From NCBI RefSeq assembly GCF_040954645.1, contig NC_092808.1, positions 84,327,389 through 84,391,388 on the forward strand: a DNA stretch of 64,000 bases, read 5' to 3'. This DNA is from Diabrotica undecimpunctata (lineage: Eukaryota > Arthropoda > Insecta > Coleoptera > Chrysomelidae). A model generated the notes under the pieces. It was not told the DNA's origin, did no database searches, and was given only the letters and a program-made list of their open reading frames with translations. Both the position numbers and the translations under genes were made by a program. Positions 45,568-56,339 of this stretch are shown piece by piece; position 1 is the stretch's first letter, and every line of letters starts with the position of its first letter.

Positions 45568-47923
45568 AAATTATTAAAAAGCAAAACCAGCCAACTATCT
45601 TTCCAAAATCTTACAGGCTCATCTCGCTCACATGCACTTTGTGTAAGCTAATGCAAAAAATGATCAACAAACGTCTTTTATGATATTTTGAAAAACACAA
45701 GATTATTTCAAAGGAACAATCTGGCTACCAAAGACAGCGCTCCACAAGAGATAATCTGGTAATACTCCAAACCCATATCTCCAACGCAATAAATTGCAAG
45801 CAATATTTGATAGCAACTATCTTTGATATTGAAGGCGCATTTGATACCATCTCTAGAAATGCAATCCTAGACAAACTTTTTGAATGTAACCTTACTGGCA
45901 ACATATACGCATTTATCAAAAACTTCCTAACATCTAGATCGTTCAGGGTTTCTGTCAATAACTTCCTTTCTTCTCCACACATCCAACATGATGGAGTTCC
46001 TCAAGGTTCAGTTTTAAGCATATCCTTATTCATTCTTTTCGATTAGCAACTTAAGTGAAAATATAGCTCTACCAATCAAATGCCGATATATGCCGATGAC
46101 GTAATAATGTACTGTCATGGTAAATCCAACGCAACTACTAGTAAAATTCTACAATTAGGAGTAAATGACTTACAAAACAAAGTAGCTTTTTTAGGACTTA
46201 CCCTACCCACCTCTAAATCCAAAGTTATTAAATTTAGCAGAAGAATGAGTTCTTTTGATCCTGAAATCACTATCAACAACTTCAAATTACCGGTTGTTAA
46301 TAATTGCAAAATATTAGGGCTGATATTTGATTCAAGATTGACCTGGAAACAACACATACAGGAACTTAAAGGAGTTTGTCTAAAAAGGTTAAATATAATC
46401 AAAACACTCTCACATTATCATTGGGGCGCGGAAGAAACTACGTTACTGAAAGTTTACAGATCACTTATCTGCTCCAAGCTCGACTATGGATGTTTTGTCT
46501 ATATGTCTGGTACTAAATCAATCTTAAATTCACTAAATACAGTGCAAAACACAACTATTCGTCTATGTCTTGGGACATTCCGTTCTAGTCCGGCAAAAAG
46601 TCTTTACTGTGAAACTAATGAACCTCCTCTATGGCTTAGGCGAGAAAACCTTCTTCTCTCCTATGCTGCTGCAATTTCTTCCAATCCGTCCAATCCAGTA
46701 TATCATTTAATTACATCATCACACCATCCTCATAACAACCCTTCATGTAACTTAGTTATAAATCCTATTCCTAGTCTTCTACAACCGTTACTAAAAGATA
46801 TAAATTTGTATGAAACCAGAACTATACCATGCTCCAATAATCCCTATTGGAACAACATACTCCCACATCATGATATTTCCCTCACCAAGTTCAACAAGGA
46901 AAATACCAGTATTAGTACATTAAGAATTCTCTTTCTAGAACTTATAAACAAAAATAAATATAACATAGTTCTTTACACTGACGCGTCAAAGACTGAAAGT
47001 GGTGTTGGATATTCTGTAACCACTGCACAACAGCCTATCGAACTCTCTAAAATTTCTCCTTGGTGTAGCATCCACACTGGTGAACTACTAGCTATCTCAC
47101 ATGCATTCAAATATGCCCAACAATATCCAAATACACACATAGCCATATGCTCTGATTCACTTTCCTCTATACACTCCATTAATGCTATATCCACCAACCA
47201 TCCTATCGTCCAAGATATTCATGACACATATCAGCTTCTTATAAACCAGAATACAACTATTACTCTGATATGGGTACCATCCCATGTTGGTATTAGTGGT
47301 AACGAAAAAGCTAATTGCCTTGGCAAAAAAGCCGCATCATCCACGGACACCATTATGAATATACAAATTTGCAACGATCTCAAAGCTAGACTGAAGAAGC
47401 TCAATCTATCCACCTGTCAGATTCACTGGAATAATGTTACTTCAGCGCTGCATGAAATTAAACCCTCAGTGAACCTTCGTACCTATCACAGTTTATCTCG
47501 AAAAAATATGGCAATCATACGGAGATTGCGTATAGGGCATACCCGTCTAACTCATGGCTACTTGATGACATCATCTCCACAACCAAAATTTCAGCACTGC
47601 AATACGACTCTCCGAATCAGGCATATACTTATGGAATGTCCTTTATATGCCAAAATACGCCAACAGATCGATATCAGTACTAACTTCAAAGAGGTCCTAA
47701 ACAGCACAGACCAAATCAACAAGGTTATCAAATTCCTCAAGAAAAGTCAACTGCTCAACAAAATATAAATGTTATATTATAAGTTTTTATTATTTTCTCT
47801 TTATGTTAAATGTTAACTACATTATTTTGTAATTAATATGATATTACCATGTAAATCGTAACTCGTGCTAATGACCATAGATGTCACATGCACGTTAATT
47901 TAAATAAAAAAAAAATTATTAAA
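45568..47923 (+). mobile_element. 5'-truncated I-clade LINE with target duplication
   Basis: AAATTATTAAA at 45568-45578 is repeated at 47913-47923, directly after an A-run, and brackets a LINE that starts in the RT domain. This is the signature of target-primed reverse transcription with incomplete first-strand synthesis. The 3' UTR is about 145 bases and ends TAAATAAAAAAAAAA. Confidence 0.85.
45583..47768 (+). pseudogene. I-clade LINE ORF2, RT to C-terminus
   Basis: Begins within RT (CTLCKLMQK in shifted frames), then [39 protein letters not shown], a two-frameshift patch at 46,040-46,085, IYADDVIMY (YADD box), NCKILGLIFDSRLTWKQHI, and RNase H: LYTDASKTESGVGYS, HTGELLAISHAFKY, ICSDSLSSIHS, VGISGNEKANCLGKK. 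The fourth RNase H acid, normally D in ExAD, is N here. The end is RIRHILMECPLYAKIRQQ, IKFLKKSQLLNKI and TAA (47766-47768). The 562-codon run from 46,080 is uninterrupted. It differs in sequence from the LINE at 19.6-24.8 kb, so it is a separate family. Confidence 0.9.
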
Positions 47924-48074
47924 TAATATTTTTTGCAATTATACCTCATGACTAGACTTAGGCAAATATGCAAATAAAAAAGTATGAAATATGCGCACAA
48001 ATATACAGTATTTTATGCAAAATATGCATATTTATCTAGAAAATATGCATGTAATAAAAAATATTTACAATATT

Positions 48075-48243
48075 ATATTTATTAATGATGGATTGATGAT
48101 GTGGAAGAAGACCTACAGATTCTAGGGGTTAGAAGATGCAGGGAAGTTGCCAGGTATCGACAGGAGTGGCGACTTCTTTGTGAGCAGGCCAAGATCCACA
48201 ACGGATTGTCGAGCCACTTATGATGATGATGATATTTATTAAT
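48075..48243 (+). mobile_element. Very short RTE-like LINE insertion with 12-bp target duplication
   Basis: ATATTTATTAAT occurs at 48075-48086 and 48232-48243. Between them RWIDDVEEDLQILGVRRC, REVARYRQEWRLLCEQ, AKIHNGLSSHL and a (TGA)n tail: the last about 45 codons of an RTE-like LINE (WxDDVxEDL...A+DRxxWRxLxExAKxHxGL). Confidence 0.85.
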
Positions 48244-48277
48244 ACATAACATATATAATTATTTTAACATATAAATG

Positions 48278-48660
48278 TTATTTTAAATTGTGGTAACAAT
48301 AGATTATCAAATGATGTTCAAAATTTTCTAATAAAAACCCATGGCTTCTATCTGAATACATATATTTGTAAATAGAAAAACTTCTTTCGACATTAACTGA
48401 TGTAACTGGGGCATTTTTCAAATTTATTATAATAGATGGTTCTAAATTTAGTGGTTCGGAAAATATCCCAGCTAGAACCACTTCAGAAAGAACCTGGTAA
48501 CCACTATTTTTTCCATGGTTACTTTAAATTGTTGAAAAATATCCTTTCCAATAGTACCTTTAACGTTTTGACACAATGACTCAAATTCTTTTATTAAAAC
48601 TGTACTCTCTAATAATGATAATTTGGAAGATTCTAATTGTGTTATAGTTTTCCTGGCCAA
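48278..48660 (-). pseudogene. hAT transposase C-terminal dimerisation region
   Basis: Minus strand: MARKTITQLESSKLSLLEST, VKGTIGKDIFQQFKVTMEK, a frameshift, VLAGIFSEPLN, LKNAPVTSVNVERSFSIYKY, SDRSHGFLLENFEHHLIIYC. PVTSxxVERxFSxxKxxxSDxRxxFxxENxxxHLII is the hallmark of the hAT C-terminal (dimerisation) domain. Only this end of the protein remains. Confidence 0.75.
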
Positions 48661-49183
48661 AACTATAATTTGATTTTATGAATGACAGTTGCTGTTAGAG
48701 GATGTTACTTTGGAAGACTTGCTTAGCTTCCAATAAGGATTAGCAACTATCATCCGAACGAAGTGAGGCGCGTAATAGAGGGCAAGTCAAGAAAAGTCGC
48801 TTCTTTGCCGAATAAAGTATACTATTTTTTCTACAAACGTAGCAATTTTCAACCATAAATAGTACAATTCATACGCTATTTTTACTCGAAATTAACTGTG
48901 ACAACTATCAAAGTCGTTTAGATGTTAGAAATTAAAATAATTAAGTCGTCGGTGGGATTTGCGTCTCCCTGGTTACAGTTGTTTGACAGTTGTTGACAGC
49001 CTATCGGCTGCCGCTCGAAATAATTTTTTTCTATGGAATCACATCATTGCCTAATATAACGGATCCATAAAAGATTATTTCGATCAAATCATCTCTTTTC
49101 CTTCACTTTTCCTTGTATTGAGCTACATAGGGTTGAAAGTGAGCTACAAAGAGTGAGTTGACCCACGACCGGTTCGTCATGAG

Positions 49184-50468
49184 TAGACCTAGGCAAATAT
49201 GCAAATTGCATATTTTTCACATAATGCATAAAAAATGCAAAAATATCAAATTTTGCATATTTTTATAAAAGTGAGCATAAAGTGCATATAATTTAAAAAT
49301 TTGGTGTTAACTATATATTTTTATATTTAAACTTACAGATAGCATGAAAATGCCAATATTTAATTTTGTTTTATATTCACTAGGTATTCAAATTCTTGGT
49401 ATACTAATAAAAGATAGCGACTTATAGTTTTGTCACGTTTTGTCCTGGAATTAAGGGTTTGTATTTGCCAGTTTATGTCTTTAGGTAAAAATTTTTATTT
49501 TGACGGTCAGTTTTACTTGGTTTTACTTTTTTTGTGAAATTGGGGGCGTAAACAACGTGTATTTCTAATTGTGAATAATAATTGTGCTTTGAAAATGCCG
49601 AAAATAAGCAATGTTTTAACTTGGATAAAATATTACAAAGAGCTATCAATGCATATGGATAAAGTTTATTGCTCATGTTGTGATTCCTCATGTTATTTTT
49701 TTTCTTTTTTCAAGCATTTTTTAAACTCCTTGCGATAAAAAATAGGATACCTAATTAAAATTCAAATCATTCAATAGTCTACTGAAATAGCATAGTTTAC
49801 TTTAATTTTGCTAAAAACAAAAAGATATCATATATTGGAGTTAATTAATTAAATGCTTTTAATTTATGCTCAGTATTTTTTCTTTAAATATAGACAAAAA
49901 AGACCAAGAGCCTCTTGTAAATATTTGGGGGATTTTCTTTCTTGCACAGTTATTTATTGACATTTTCAAGATTACCACACCGATTTTTATTTGATTTAAT
50001 TTAAATATTTTAATTGTTATTTAAAAACGGTTCATTTTTAGTATATTTCTACAATCTTAGATTTTAAAAATGGGTACAACTATAGACTATTTATATTCTT
50101 TTTTAATTTGACCTGAAAAAAAATTCAAATAGATCAGCATGTCAGAATCAGAAAACATTTAGCTAAAAAAGTAAAAACCACATCCGGTGAAAAATATCAA
50201 CTTTCACTGTCCAAGTGCTTTCAGTCAAGTTCCAAACAATAAACCGAACAAGAAACTTTTAACGAAGACTTGTGTAGTGCATTATTATCTTCTAATATAC
50301 CGCTTTCAAAATTATCTAATGAAAGCTTAAGTTCTTTTTTAAAAAAATATTGCAAACAAAACATTCCCAGTAAACGAACTCTAAAGAGAAATAATGTCAA
50401 TTTGTTATACTCCTCAGTTATGCACAACATAAACGCGCCATTTTTCACTAATTTGTCACCACTCTAAT
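49184..50468 (+). mobile_element. hAT element piece B (5' end, CGGBP1-like transposase)
   Basis: Starts TAGACCTAGGCAAATATGCA at 49184, the terminus shared with piece A; the seven bases before it (TCATGAG versus TCATGAC) also match, so the true end may lie a little further left. A transposase N-terminus follows. The right side is replaced by the subrepeat arm at 50.44 kb. Confidence 0.6.
49594..50467 (+). pseudogene. hAT transposase N-terminus (BED-type zinc finger), CGGBP1-like
   Basis: MPKISNVLTWIKYYKEL begins at 49594, followed by a zinc-finger start KVYCSCCDSSC. About 420 bases of AT-rich sequence intervene (intron or insertion), then QIDQHVRIRKHLAKKVKTTS completes the BED finger (HxxxxxH), and LSLSKCFQSSSKQ, TFNEDLCSALLSSNIPLSKL and LKKYCKQNIPSKRTLKRN follow. 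The FNxDLCxALxxxNIPLxKLxN...FLxKYxxxxIPxxxTLR order is shared with hAT-derived CGGBP1-like proteins. One stop (after SSSKQ); the rest of the protein is missing. Confidence 0.7.
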
Positions 50469-51010
50469 AATTTTTCACCACCAAACCAACCTTAAGGGAA
50501 GCGATTCTGCTGGCTTAAGGTTCAAGCTAGCAGAATTCGGAAAAAATTACTTTTTATTTATGGCATATTTTTTCACCCATTTTTCACTAATTTATTACCA
50601 CCCTAATAATGTCTCACCGCCAAACCACCCTTAAAAGGAGCGATTTTGCTGGCTTACGGTGCTCTCCTAGGTTTTTATGGATTTATTACCACACTAGTAA
50701 TTATTCACCCCTCAACTACTCCTTATGAGAAGTCAATAGTTCTCTTGGGTACATATTTAAGGTGATAAAAAATCTATTTTTACAATTTTACTGTACTCTT
50801 CTTGTAACTGAAAGTATAAATTGCTTGCCATGTTTTTACTGAATTTTATCCACCTTCATAATTTTTGACCCCCTAATCCACAGTTAATAAGAGACATTCA
50901 ACCAGCTACTCATCACGCTAGCTAAATGCGAAATATTTTTGAAATACAAATTGCTCTACTAGATTTTTACTATATTTTACCAGCCTAATCATTGTTTTCT
51001 TAACTATCCT
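50440..51010. repeat. Left inverted arm made of degenerate subrepeats
   Basis: Contains at least three imperfect copies of a roughly 120-180-bp unit built on CACTAATTTATTACCACCCT, AATAATTTTTCACC, AACCAACCTTAAGG and GCGATTCTGCTGGCTTAAGG. The complementary arm is at 56,340-57,125. Together they look like the subrepeat-rich long arms of fold-back elements. No transposase accompanies them. Confidence 0.75.
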
Positions 51011-51643
51011 AATTAAAAACATTCTGAAATGTTACTTTGTGCTAATAAACTAATATTTATTTTTTAAATGTTTAAATATTAAAAATATGAAAATACTTGA
51101 TTACAAAAATTATAAATTTTAACTGTTTTCAAAAATTGACTCTGATTGTAGTAGTGAGTACATGGTTAAGAGAAATCGAATCGTGAGTCCCTTTTGTGAA
51201 TATAAAATAACTGAAATCAAGTTGAGTTTTAGTAAATATAATGGAATTGTTATATTTTACAGAATAATTACCAGGTAAAAAATATTCAAATTCAAATAAT
51301 TTTAGTAGGTCTATTATCTTAATTACCTTATTGTAATGGAGGGTCGGGACACCTTGCGCTTCTATTGTTAAAACATTAAAAGAGTTGTATTTCTTGGGTA
51401 CATCTATAGACCTAAGCTAAGTGTACCGCCAATCAAGGAGTGGGGCTGCAGACTTAATTTGATATTAGATTGATACCGCCCTGTTCACTATTATTATTAA
51501 CTTTGGCAATAAATTGCAAATATAGCGCCTCTGTACTGTCCCTGAGTGTGTTTTATGCTGAGTACAATATTTTTTAAGTAATTTTTAATAGTAAACGCCA
51601 GTGCACATTCATCTACGCACGATCACGGCTTTAGTTGATTTTT
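51011..51643. other. No gene seen; loop of the subrepeat element
   Basis: AT-rich sequence between the left arm and the jockey insertion; slightly GC-richer at 51,400-51,640. Nothing coding recognised. Confidence 0.4.
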
Positions 51644-51654
51644 AACTCTTGAAA

Positions 51655-51690
51655 TCAGTTCACATCGATACTCCAAACCGAGCGGACGTT
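51655..51690 (+). promoter_or_regulatory. Internal Pol II promoter: Inr and DPE
   Basis: TCAGTT at 51655-51660 is a perfect arthropod initiator with A+1 at 51657, one base inside the element; its first T belongs to the target duplication. GGACGT at 51684-51689 falls exactly at +28 to +33, the position and sequence of a downstream promoter element. No TATA box upstream. Drosophila jockey and related LINEs are known to use such Inr+DPE promoters. Confidence 0.8.
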
Positions 51691-51842
51691 AGGTGGTTCT
51701 CCGTTATCAACGTGCGACCGGTTTTATCGAATTGAACAGATAAGTAAATGTTAAGTGATTAAAAAGCAATCAATTAGTAATAGACTTAAAAACAATAAAC
51801 TTATCAAATTAAATTTAAAAACAATTCAGTAATTTATTTATA

Positions 51843-53333
51843 ATGTTTCCAACGGGAAATGGACCAGGATTCGACAACTACATAGTTAGCCAACAAATGC
51901 AAAATGTAAACAGCCAGCCATTACCAATCCAGTATATATCAAACCAAATGAATTGTTACCCACAAATGCAGATTTCAAACAACACACAGGGTCAATCACA
52001 AATCAACAATATACAGGGTTATCCACAAATCTCATCACAAACACCAGGTATGTATAATATGCAAATAAATCAACCAACCACCAATTCTTCGACGAATATG
52101 ATATTTCCGCCCAATCAAGAACAATATATAAATCAACAAAACGCGCCACACAACAGCAATATAAATAACAGAAATAGCCAGCAATACTACAGAATGTCAT
52201 CAACAAGCGATGACGAACCAGAAAGTGCAAATGTGTCAACAAAAAACTCATGGCAAGTAGTTAAAACTACAAAACGCAGAAAAATCAGATCAAATGTAAA
52301 AACAGACAAAGAAGATGATACCATTACACTATCGAACAAATATAATACACTAACGGATACCCAAGAAAATGAAACCAATCAAAATGAAACAGCGCCAAGA
52401 AAACCTAAACCACCACCAATATTTGTTTACGGTGTAAGCGACTTCCCAGAAATGAGAAAAAAATTTACAGAAATAGCTGAAGCTGAACAATACGAAACCA
52501 GGACTATGGCAAATAATACAGTCAAAATAATTTGTAGCGATCCAGAAATATACAGAAAATTATCAAGATATATGAGAGAGAACAACATTATTCATCACAC
52601 ATATCAACCAAAGGAAGAAAGGGCCTATAGAGTCGTAATTAAATACCTTCACTATTCACATGCAACAGAAGATATCAAAGAAGAACTGACAAAACTGGGT
52701 CACAAGGTAAGAAACATCATTAATGCTAAACATAGGATTACAAAAGAGCCGGTAAATATGTTCTTTGTTGACCTTGAACCATCAGACAATAACCAAGATA
52801 TTTATAAAATTCAGAAATTACAACACTGCAATATACAAATTGAACCACCCATAAAAAACAAAAATATCATCCAATGTATGAGATGTCAATTATATGGCCA
52901 TTCAAAAACATATTGCAATAGACCATATGTCTGTGTGAAATGTGGAGGGCAGCACAGTACAAACAGCTGTAAAAAGAACAAGAACACACCAGCTACGTGT
53001 GCTTTATGTGGAGGAGATCACCCAGCTAACTATAAAGGATGCGAATATTATCGTAATTTAAATAGAAATAAAAATATAGCACAAACTACATATAATCATC
53101 ACCAAAATATGTCGCAAGCATGTAACAGAAACTTTATACCCAATACAGTAAGACCAAATGTAAGCTATGCTAATGCAGCGAGTAATAGAATACCTCCTGC
53201 TGCTCCTTCAGATAACCAAGATTCAAACACTATTCTTATGAAGTTTTTAGAAGAATTCAAAGCCATGTTTAATCAAATCTTGCAACAAAACAGCATGGTA
53301 ATAAACATGCTAAGTAAACTCGTATGCAAATAA
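51843..53333 (+). CDS. jockey ORF1, gag-like nucleic-acid-binding protein
   Basis: An intact 496-codon frame. Residues 1-125 are rich in N and Q (GYPQISSQTPGMYN and similar), then a lysine-rich basic stretch (KTTKRRKIRSNVK), a conserved middle domain (AYRVVIKYLHYSHATEDIKE, VNMFFVDLEP) typical of jockey ORF1, and three zinc knuckles near 345-400: CMRCQLYGHSKTYC (Cx2Cx4Hx4C), CVKCGGQHSTNSC (Cx2Cx3Hx4C) and CALCGGDHPANYKGC. The protein would bind the LINE RNA in ribonucleoprotein particles. The first ATG after the 5' UTR is used. The stop overlaps the ORF2 start by 10 bases (ATGCAAATAA), so ORF2 translation may rely on reinitiation. Confidence 0.93.
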   Translation: MFPTGNGPGFDNYIVSQQMQNVNSQPLPIQYISNQMNCYPQMQISNNTQGQSQINNIQGYPQISSQTPGMYNMQINQPTTNSSTNMIFPPNQEQYINQQNAPHNSNINNRNSQQYYRMSSTSDDEPESANVSTKNSWQVVKTTKRRKIRSNVKTDKEDDTITLSNKYNTLTDTQENETNQNETAPRKPKPPPIFVYGVSDFPEMRKKFTEIAEAEQYETRTMANNTVKIICSDPEIYRKLSRYMRENNIIHHTYQPKEERAYRVVIKYLHYSHATEDIKEELTKLGHKVRNIINAKHRITKEPVNMFFVDLEPSDNNQDIYKIQKLQHCNIQIEPPIKNKNIIQCMRCQLYGHSKTYCNRPYVCVKCGGQHSTNSCKKNKNTPATCALCGGDHPANYKGCEYYRNLNRNKNIAQTTYNHHQNMSQACNRNFIPNTVRPNVSYANAASNRIPPAAPSDNQDSNTILMKFLEEFKAMFNQILQQNSMVINMLSKLVCK

Positions 53334-55985
53334 AATTCTTTTTACGAATAGCTGAATGGAACGCCAATGGCCTGCTGAATCATAAGGACGAGGTGATAAT
53401 ATTTCTACAACAAAATTTTATAGATATATTATTAATAAGTGAGACACATTTTACAGACAAATCGTATTTTAAAATACCTCATTATCTAACGTACCATACT
53501 AACCACCCAGACAAGACAGCCCATGGAGGTACAGCAATCTTGATCAAACAATCAATTAAACATTTCATGATGGAAAGTTATATAACAGACTGTATCCAAG
53601 CTACAGTAATTAAAGTGTGCTCATTACCTTACGAAATAACAATAGCAGCAGTATATTGCCCTCCAAAGCACAATATAAAAAAAAACGATTTCGGATCCTT
53701 TTTCAATACTCTAGGTCCAAAATTTATCGCAGCTGGTGACTTTAATAGTAAACACACTTACTGGGGATCAAGATTAATAACAACAAAGGGGAGAGAGCTC
53801 TATAGCTTAATGCAAGAAAATAAATACTCATATTTATCAACAGAAACACCAACGTACTGGCCAACGGACCCCAAAAAAAGACCAGACCTCTTAGATTTTT
53901 GCATCATAAAAGGAATATCTAACACCTTTATGGACATAGTTCCAAGTTATGAGCTATCTTCAGATCATTCACCAATTATTGCAACAATTAGCACATGCGT
54001 TATTAACAAACAACCTACTCCAAAACTGCATGGACCCAGAACAGATTGGAACCTTTACCGAAAAATACTGGATGAAAACATTAAACTAAATGTAAGACTA
54101 AAAAGCCCTTCAGAAATAGAAGCAGCTACAAACAACCTTATAACTTTATTGAAAAACGTTGCAAAAGAAGCGACACCGAACAATGCAGATAAAAATAAAA
54201 TCGAGAAAAGAATAAATATTCCATTAGAAATTAAAAAGCTCATTGCTGAAAAAGGAAGAGCAAGAGCCAAATGGCAACAAAGTCGGAACCCAGCGGATAA
54301 AACGTTTTAAAATCGCTTAACCAATAAATTAAAAACACAACTAAAAATTGCAAGAGAAGAGTCAGTCAAAAAATATGTAACACAACTTAATAGATACGAC
54401 CATTCAATATGGAAACCAATCAAATCATCCTTAAAACCTCAAGCAATATTCCCACCAGTAAGAAAAACTACAGACACACAGAACCAATGGGCAAGAAGCG
54501 ATAAAGAAAAATCAGAATTATTTGCTGAACATTTAGCAACAGTATTCCAACCACACAACAATGAAGAAGATCAAGAAATTATTAATTATTTAAACTTAGA
54601 ACAACCATCAGTAAATCCAATAAAATTAACAACACCCAAAGAACTTAAAGAAGAAATCTTAAGACTGAATATCAAAAAGTCACCAGGAATTGACCTAATA
54701 ACACCAAAAATGCTAAAAACATTACCAAAAAAGGGTATAGTAATCCTTACATATATATTTAACGCAATATTAAGATGTAATTATTGGCCTAACAATCTAA
54801 AAATTGCAGAAATACTATTATTCCCAAAACCAGGAAAGGATCCAAGTGAAGTCTCATCCTATCGACCTATCAGTCTATTATCAACAATCTCCAAATTACT
54901 AGAAAAACTTTTAATAAAAAGAATAGATCCAGACTTTACAGGCGCAGATTGGATACCAAATTATCAGTTTGGATTTCGACGAGAACACTCAACTATCCAG
55001 CAGTGCCACCGAATAACCCATAAAATCAATTCCGCATTAGAAGAAAAGGAATATTGCCCAATGGTATCACTAGATGTACGTCAAGCTTTTGATAAGGTTT
55101 GGCATAAAGGACTTCTTTATAAAATTAAACAAATATTACCACCATTCTTTCGAATACTTACATCATACTTGGAAAACCGACAGTTTAGAACAAAAGTAAA
55201 TGGAGAAATATCCAAAACGCATCCCATTAAGGCGGGAATTCCACAGGGAAGCGTCCTGGGACCTTTATTATACGTCTGATCTACCAACATCACATAACGT
55301 AACAATTGGCACATTTGCAGATGACACAGTAGCACTTACAAGTCACAAACACATTAACATAGCTACACAACAACTCCAAGACTATTTGTATGAGCTTGAA
55401 AACTGGCTAAAACAATGGAAAATAAAAATAAATGAAAACAAGTCAACCCACGTAACTTTTACTTTACGACGAGAAACACCACCACCAATATATATCAACA
55501 ATGAGGAAATACCCAGGACTAAAACAACCAAATACCTAGGGCTACACCTGGACCAAACCCTGTGTTGGAAAGAACACATTACCAAAAAAAGAAAACAAAT
55601 ACAACTAAGACAAAAAGAAATCAATTGGTTAATTGGAAAAAACTCCAAGCTGTCAATAAATAATAAAATTCTAATTTATAAAACAGTTATCAAAACAATA
55701 TGGACATATGGCATAGAGCTATGGGGCTGTAGTAGTAAATCTAATATTGCTATTATGGAAAGATGCCAATCAAAAATCTTAAGAGCAATTGTTGATGCAC
55801 CCTGGTACGTAACCAACCAAAGAATCTATGAGGATCTCAATTGCTCAACAGTAAAAGAAGTATACCAACAAAAGAAATTACAATACATTCAAAAAGTGAA
55901 CACACACTCCAATCCATTAATTTCCGCAATACCTCAACATCGAGTTATCAGAAGACTAAAGCGACGTTGGCCAACAGACCAGTAA
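53324..55985 (+). pseudogene. jockey ORF2, endonuclease-reverse transcriptase, two lesions
   Basis: Endonuclease: [150 protein letters not shown], then the thumb/C-terminal region ending RRLKRRWPTDQ (TAA 55983-55985). Two lesions only: TTA to TAA at 54308-54310 after PADKTF, and a frameshift at about 55,275 between GPLLY and SDLPTSHNV. About 886 codons. No RNase H, as expected for jockey. The ends are otherwise complete. Confidence 0.93.
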
Positions 55986-56121
55986 CATGGACCCGTGATT
56001 CTCTCACTGGAGGGGACCACATCACGCCAGAACCAAGGGACAGGACCTAAACTCATCACATTAACTTATAGAATACATTGTTTTATTCTGATTGTTAATT
56101 AATTAGTTATAATAAAAAAAA
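55986..56121 (+). other. jockey 3' UTR and A-tail
   Basis: About 125 bases, ending TTATAATAAAAAAAAAA before the target duplication. Confidence 0.85.
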
Positions 56122-56339
56122 AACTCTTGAAATAAGAAAACATGCATTTTTTTTTATACCGGACGAAAAAGTACGACTTTACGCAACAAAAATTAGAACG
56201 TAAAGTGCGGAATTTATGCCCAATGTGTTAGGTGAAAAATATAAAGATAGCAAAAAATAGTAGGTTGAAGTAGTAGAAGGTTGAAGTAATAGTACAATAC
56301 AAAAATGATTAAAAATACCTTTTATAATTTTGTTTTGTC

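Larger units (their letters stand above)
47953..48720 (-). mobile_element. hAT element piece A (3' end)
   Basis: Terminus TAGACTTAGGCAAATATGCA at 47953, then a transposase C-terminus on the minus strand. The same terminus, in the same orientation, starts piece B at 49184. The short LINE at 48.1 kb is inserted near its end. The upstream part is not recognisable beyond about 48.7 kb. Confidence 0.6.
51644..56133 (+). mobile_element. Full-length jockey-clade LINE with target duplication
   Basis: AACTCTTGAAAT flanks the element at 51644-51655 and 56122-56133. The element (51656-56121, 4,466 bases) starts CAGTTC and ends in an A-run. It holds 5' UTR with internal promoter, ORF1 with three zinc knuckles, ORF2 with endonuclease and RT but no RNase H, and a 130-base 3' UTR. 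That gene content is the jockey clade. It lies in the loop of a subrepeat fold-back element and is therefore younger. The perfect 12-bp duplication and few mutations indicate a recent insertion. Confidence 0.95.

Noticed and set aside
45807..46046. Separate small gene before the long RT frame
   Set aside because: It is the N-terminal RT part of the same LINE, separated from the long frame by a frameshift patch.
52003..52378. Minus-strand open frames in the jockey ORF1
   Set aside because: Antisense to an intact gag-like frame; hydrophobic composition arises from the N/Q/T-rich sense strand.
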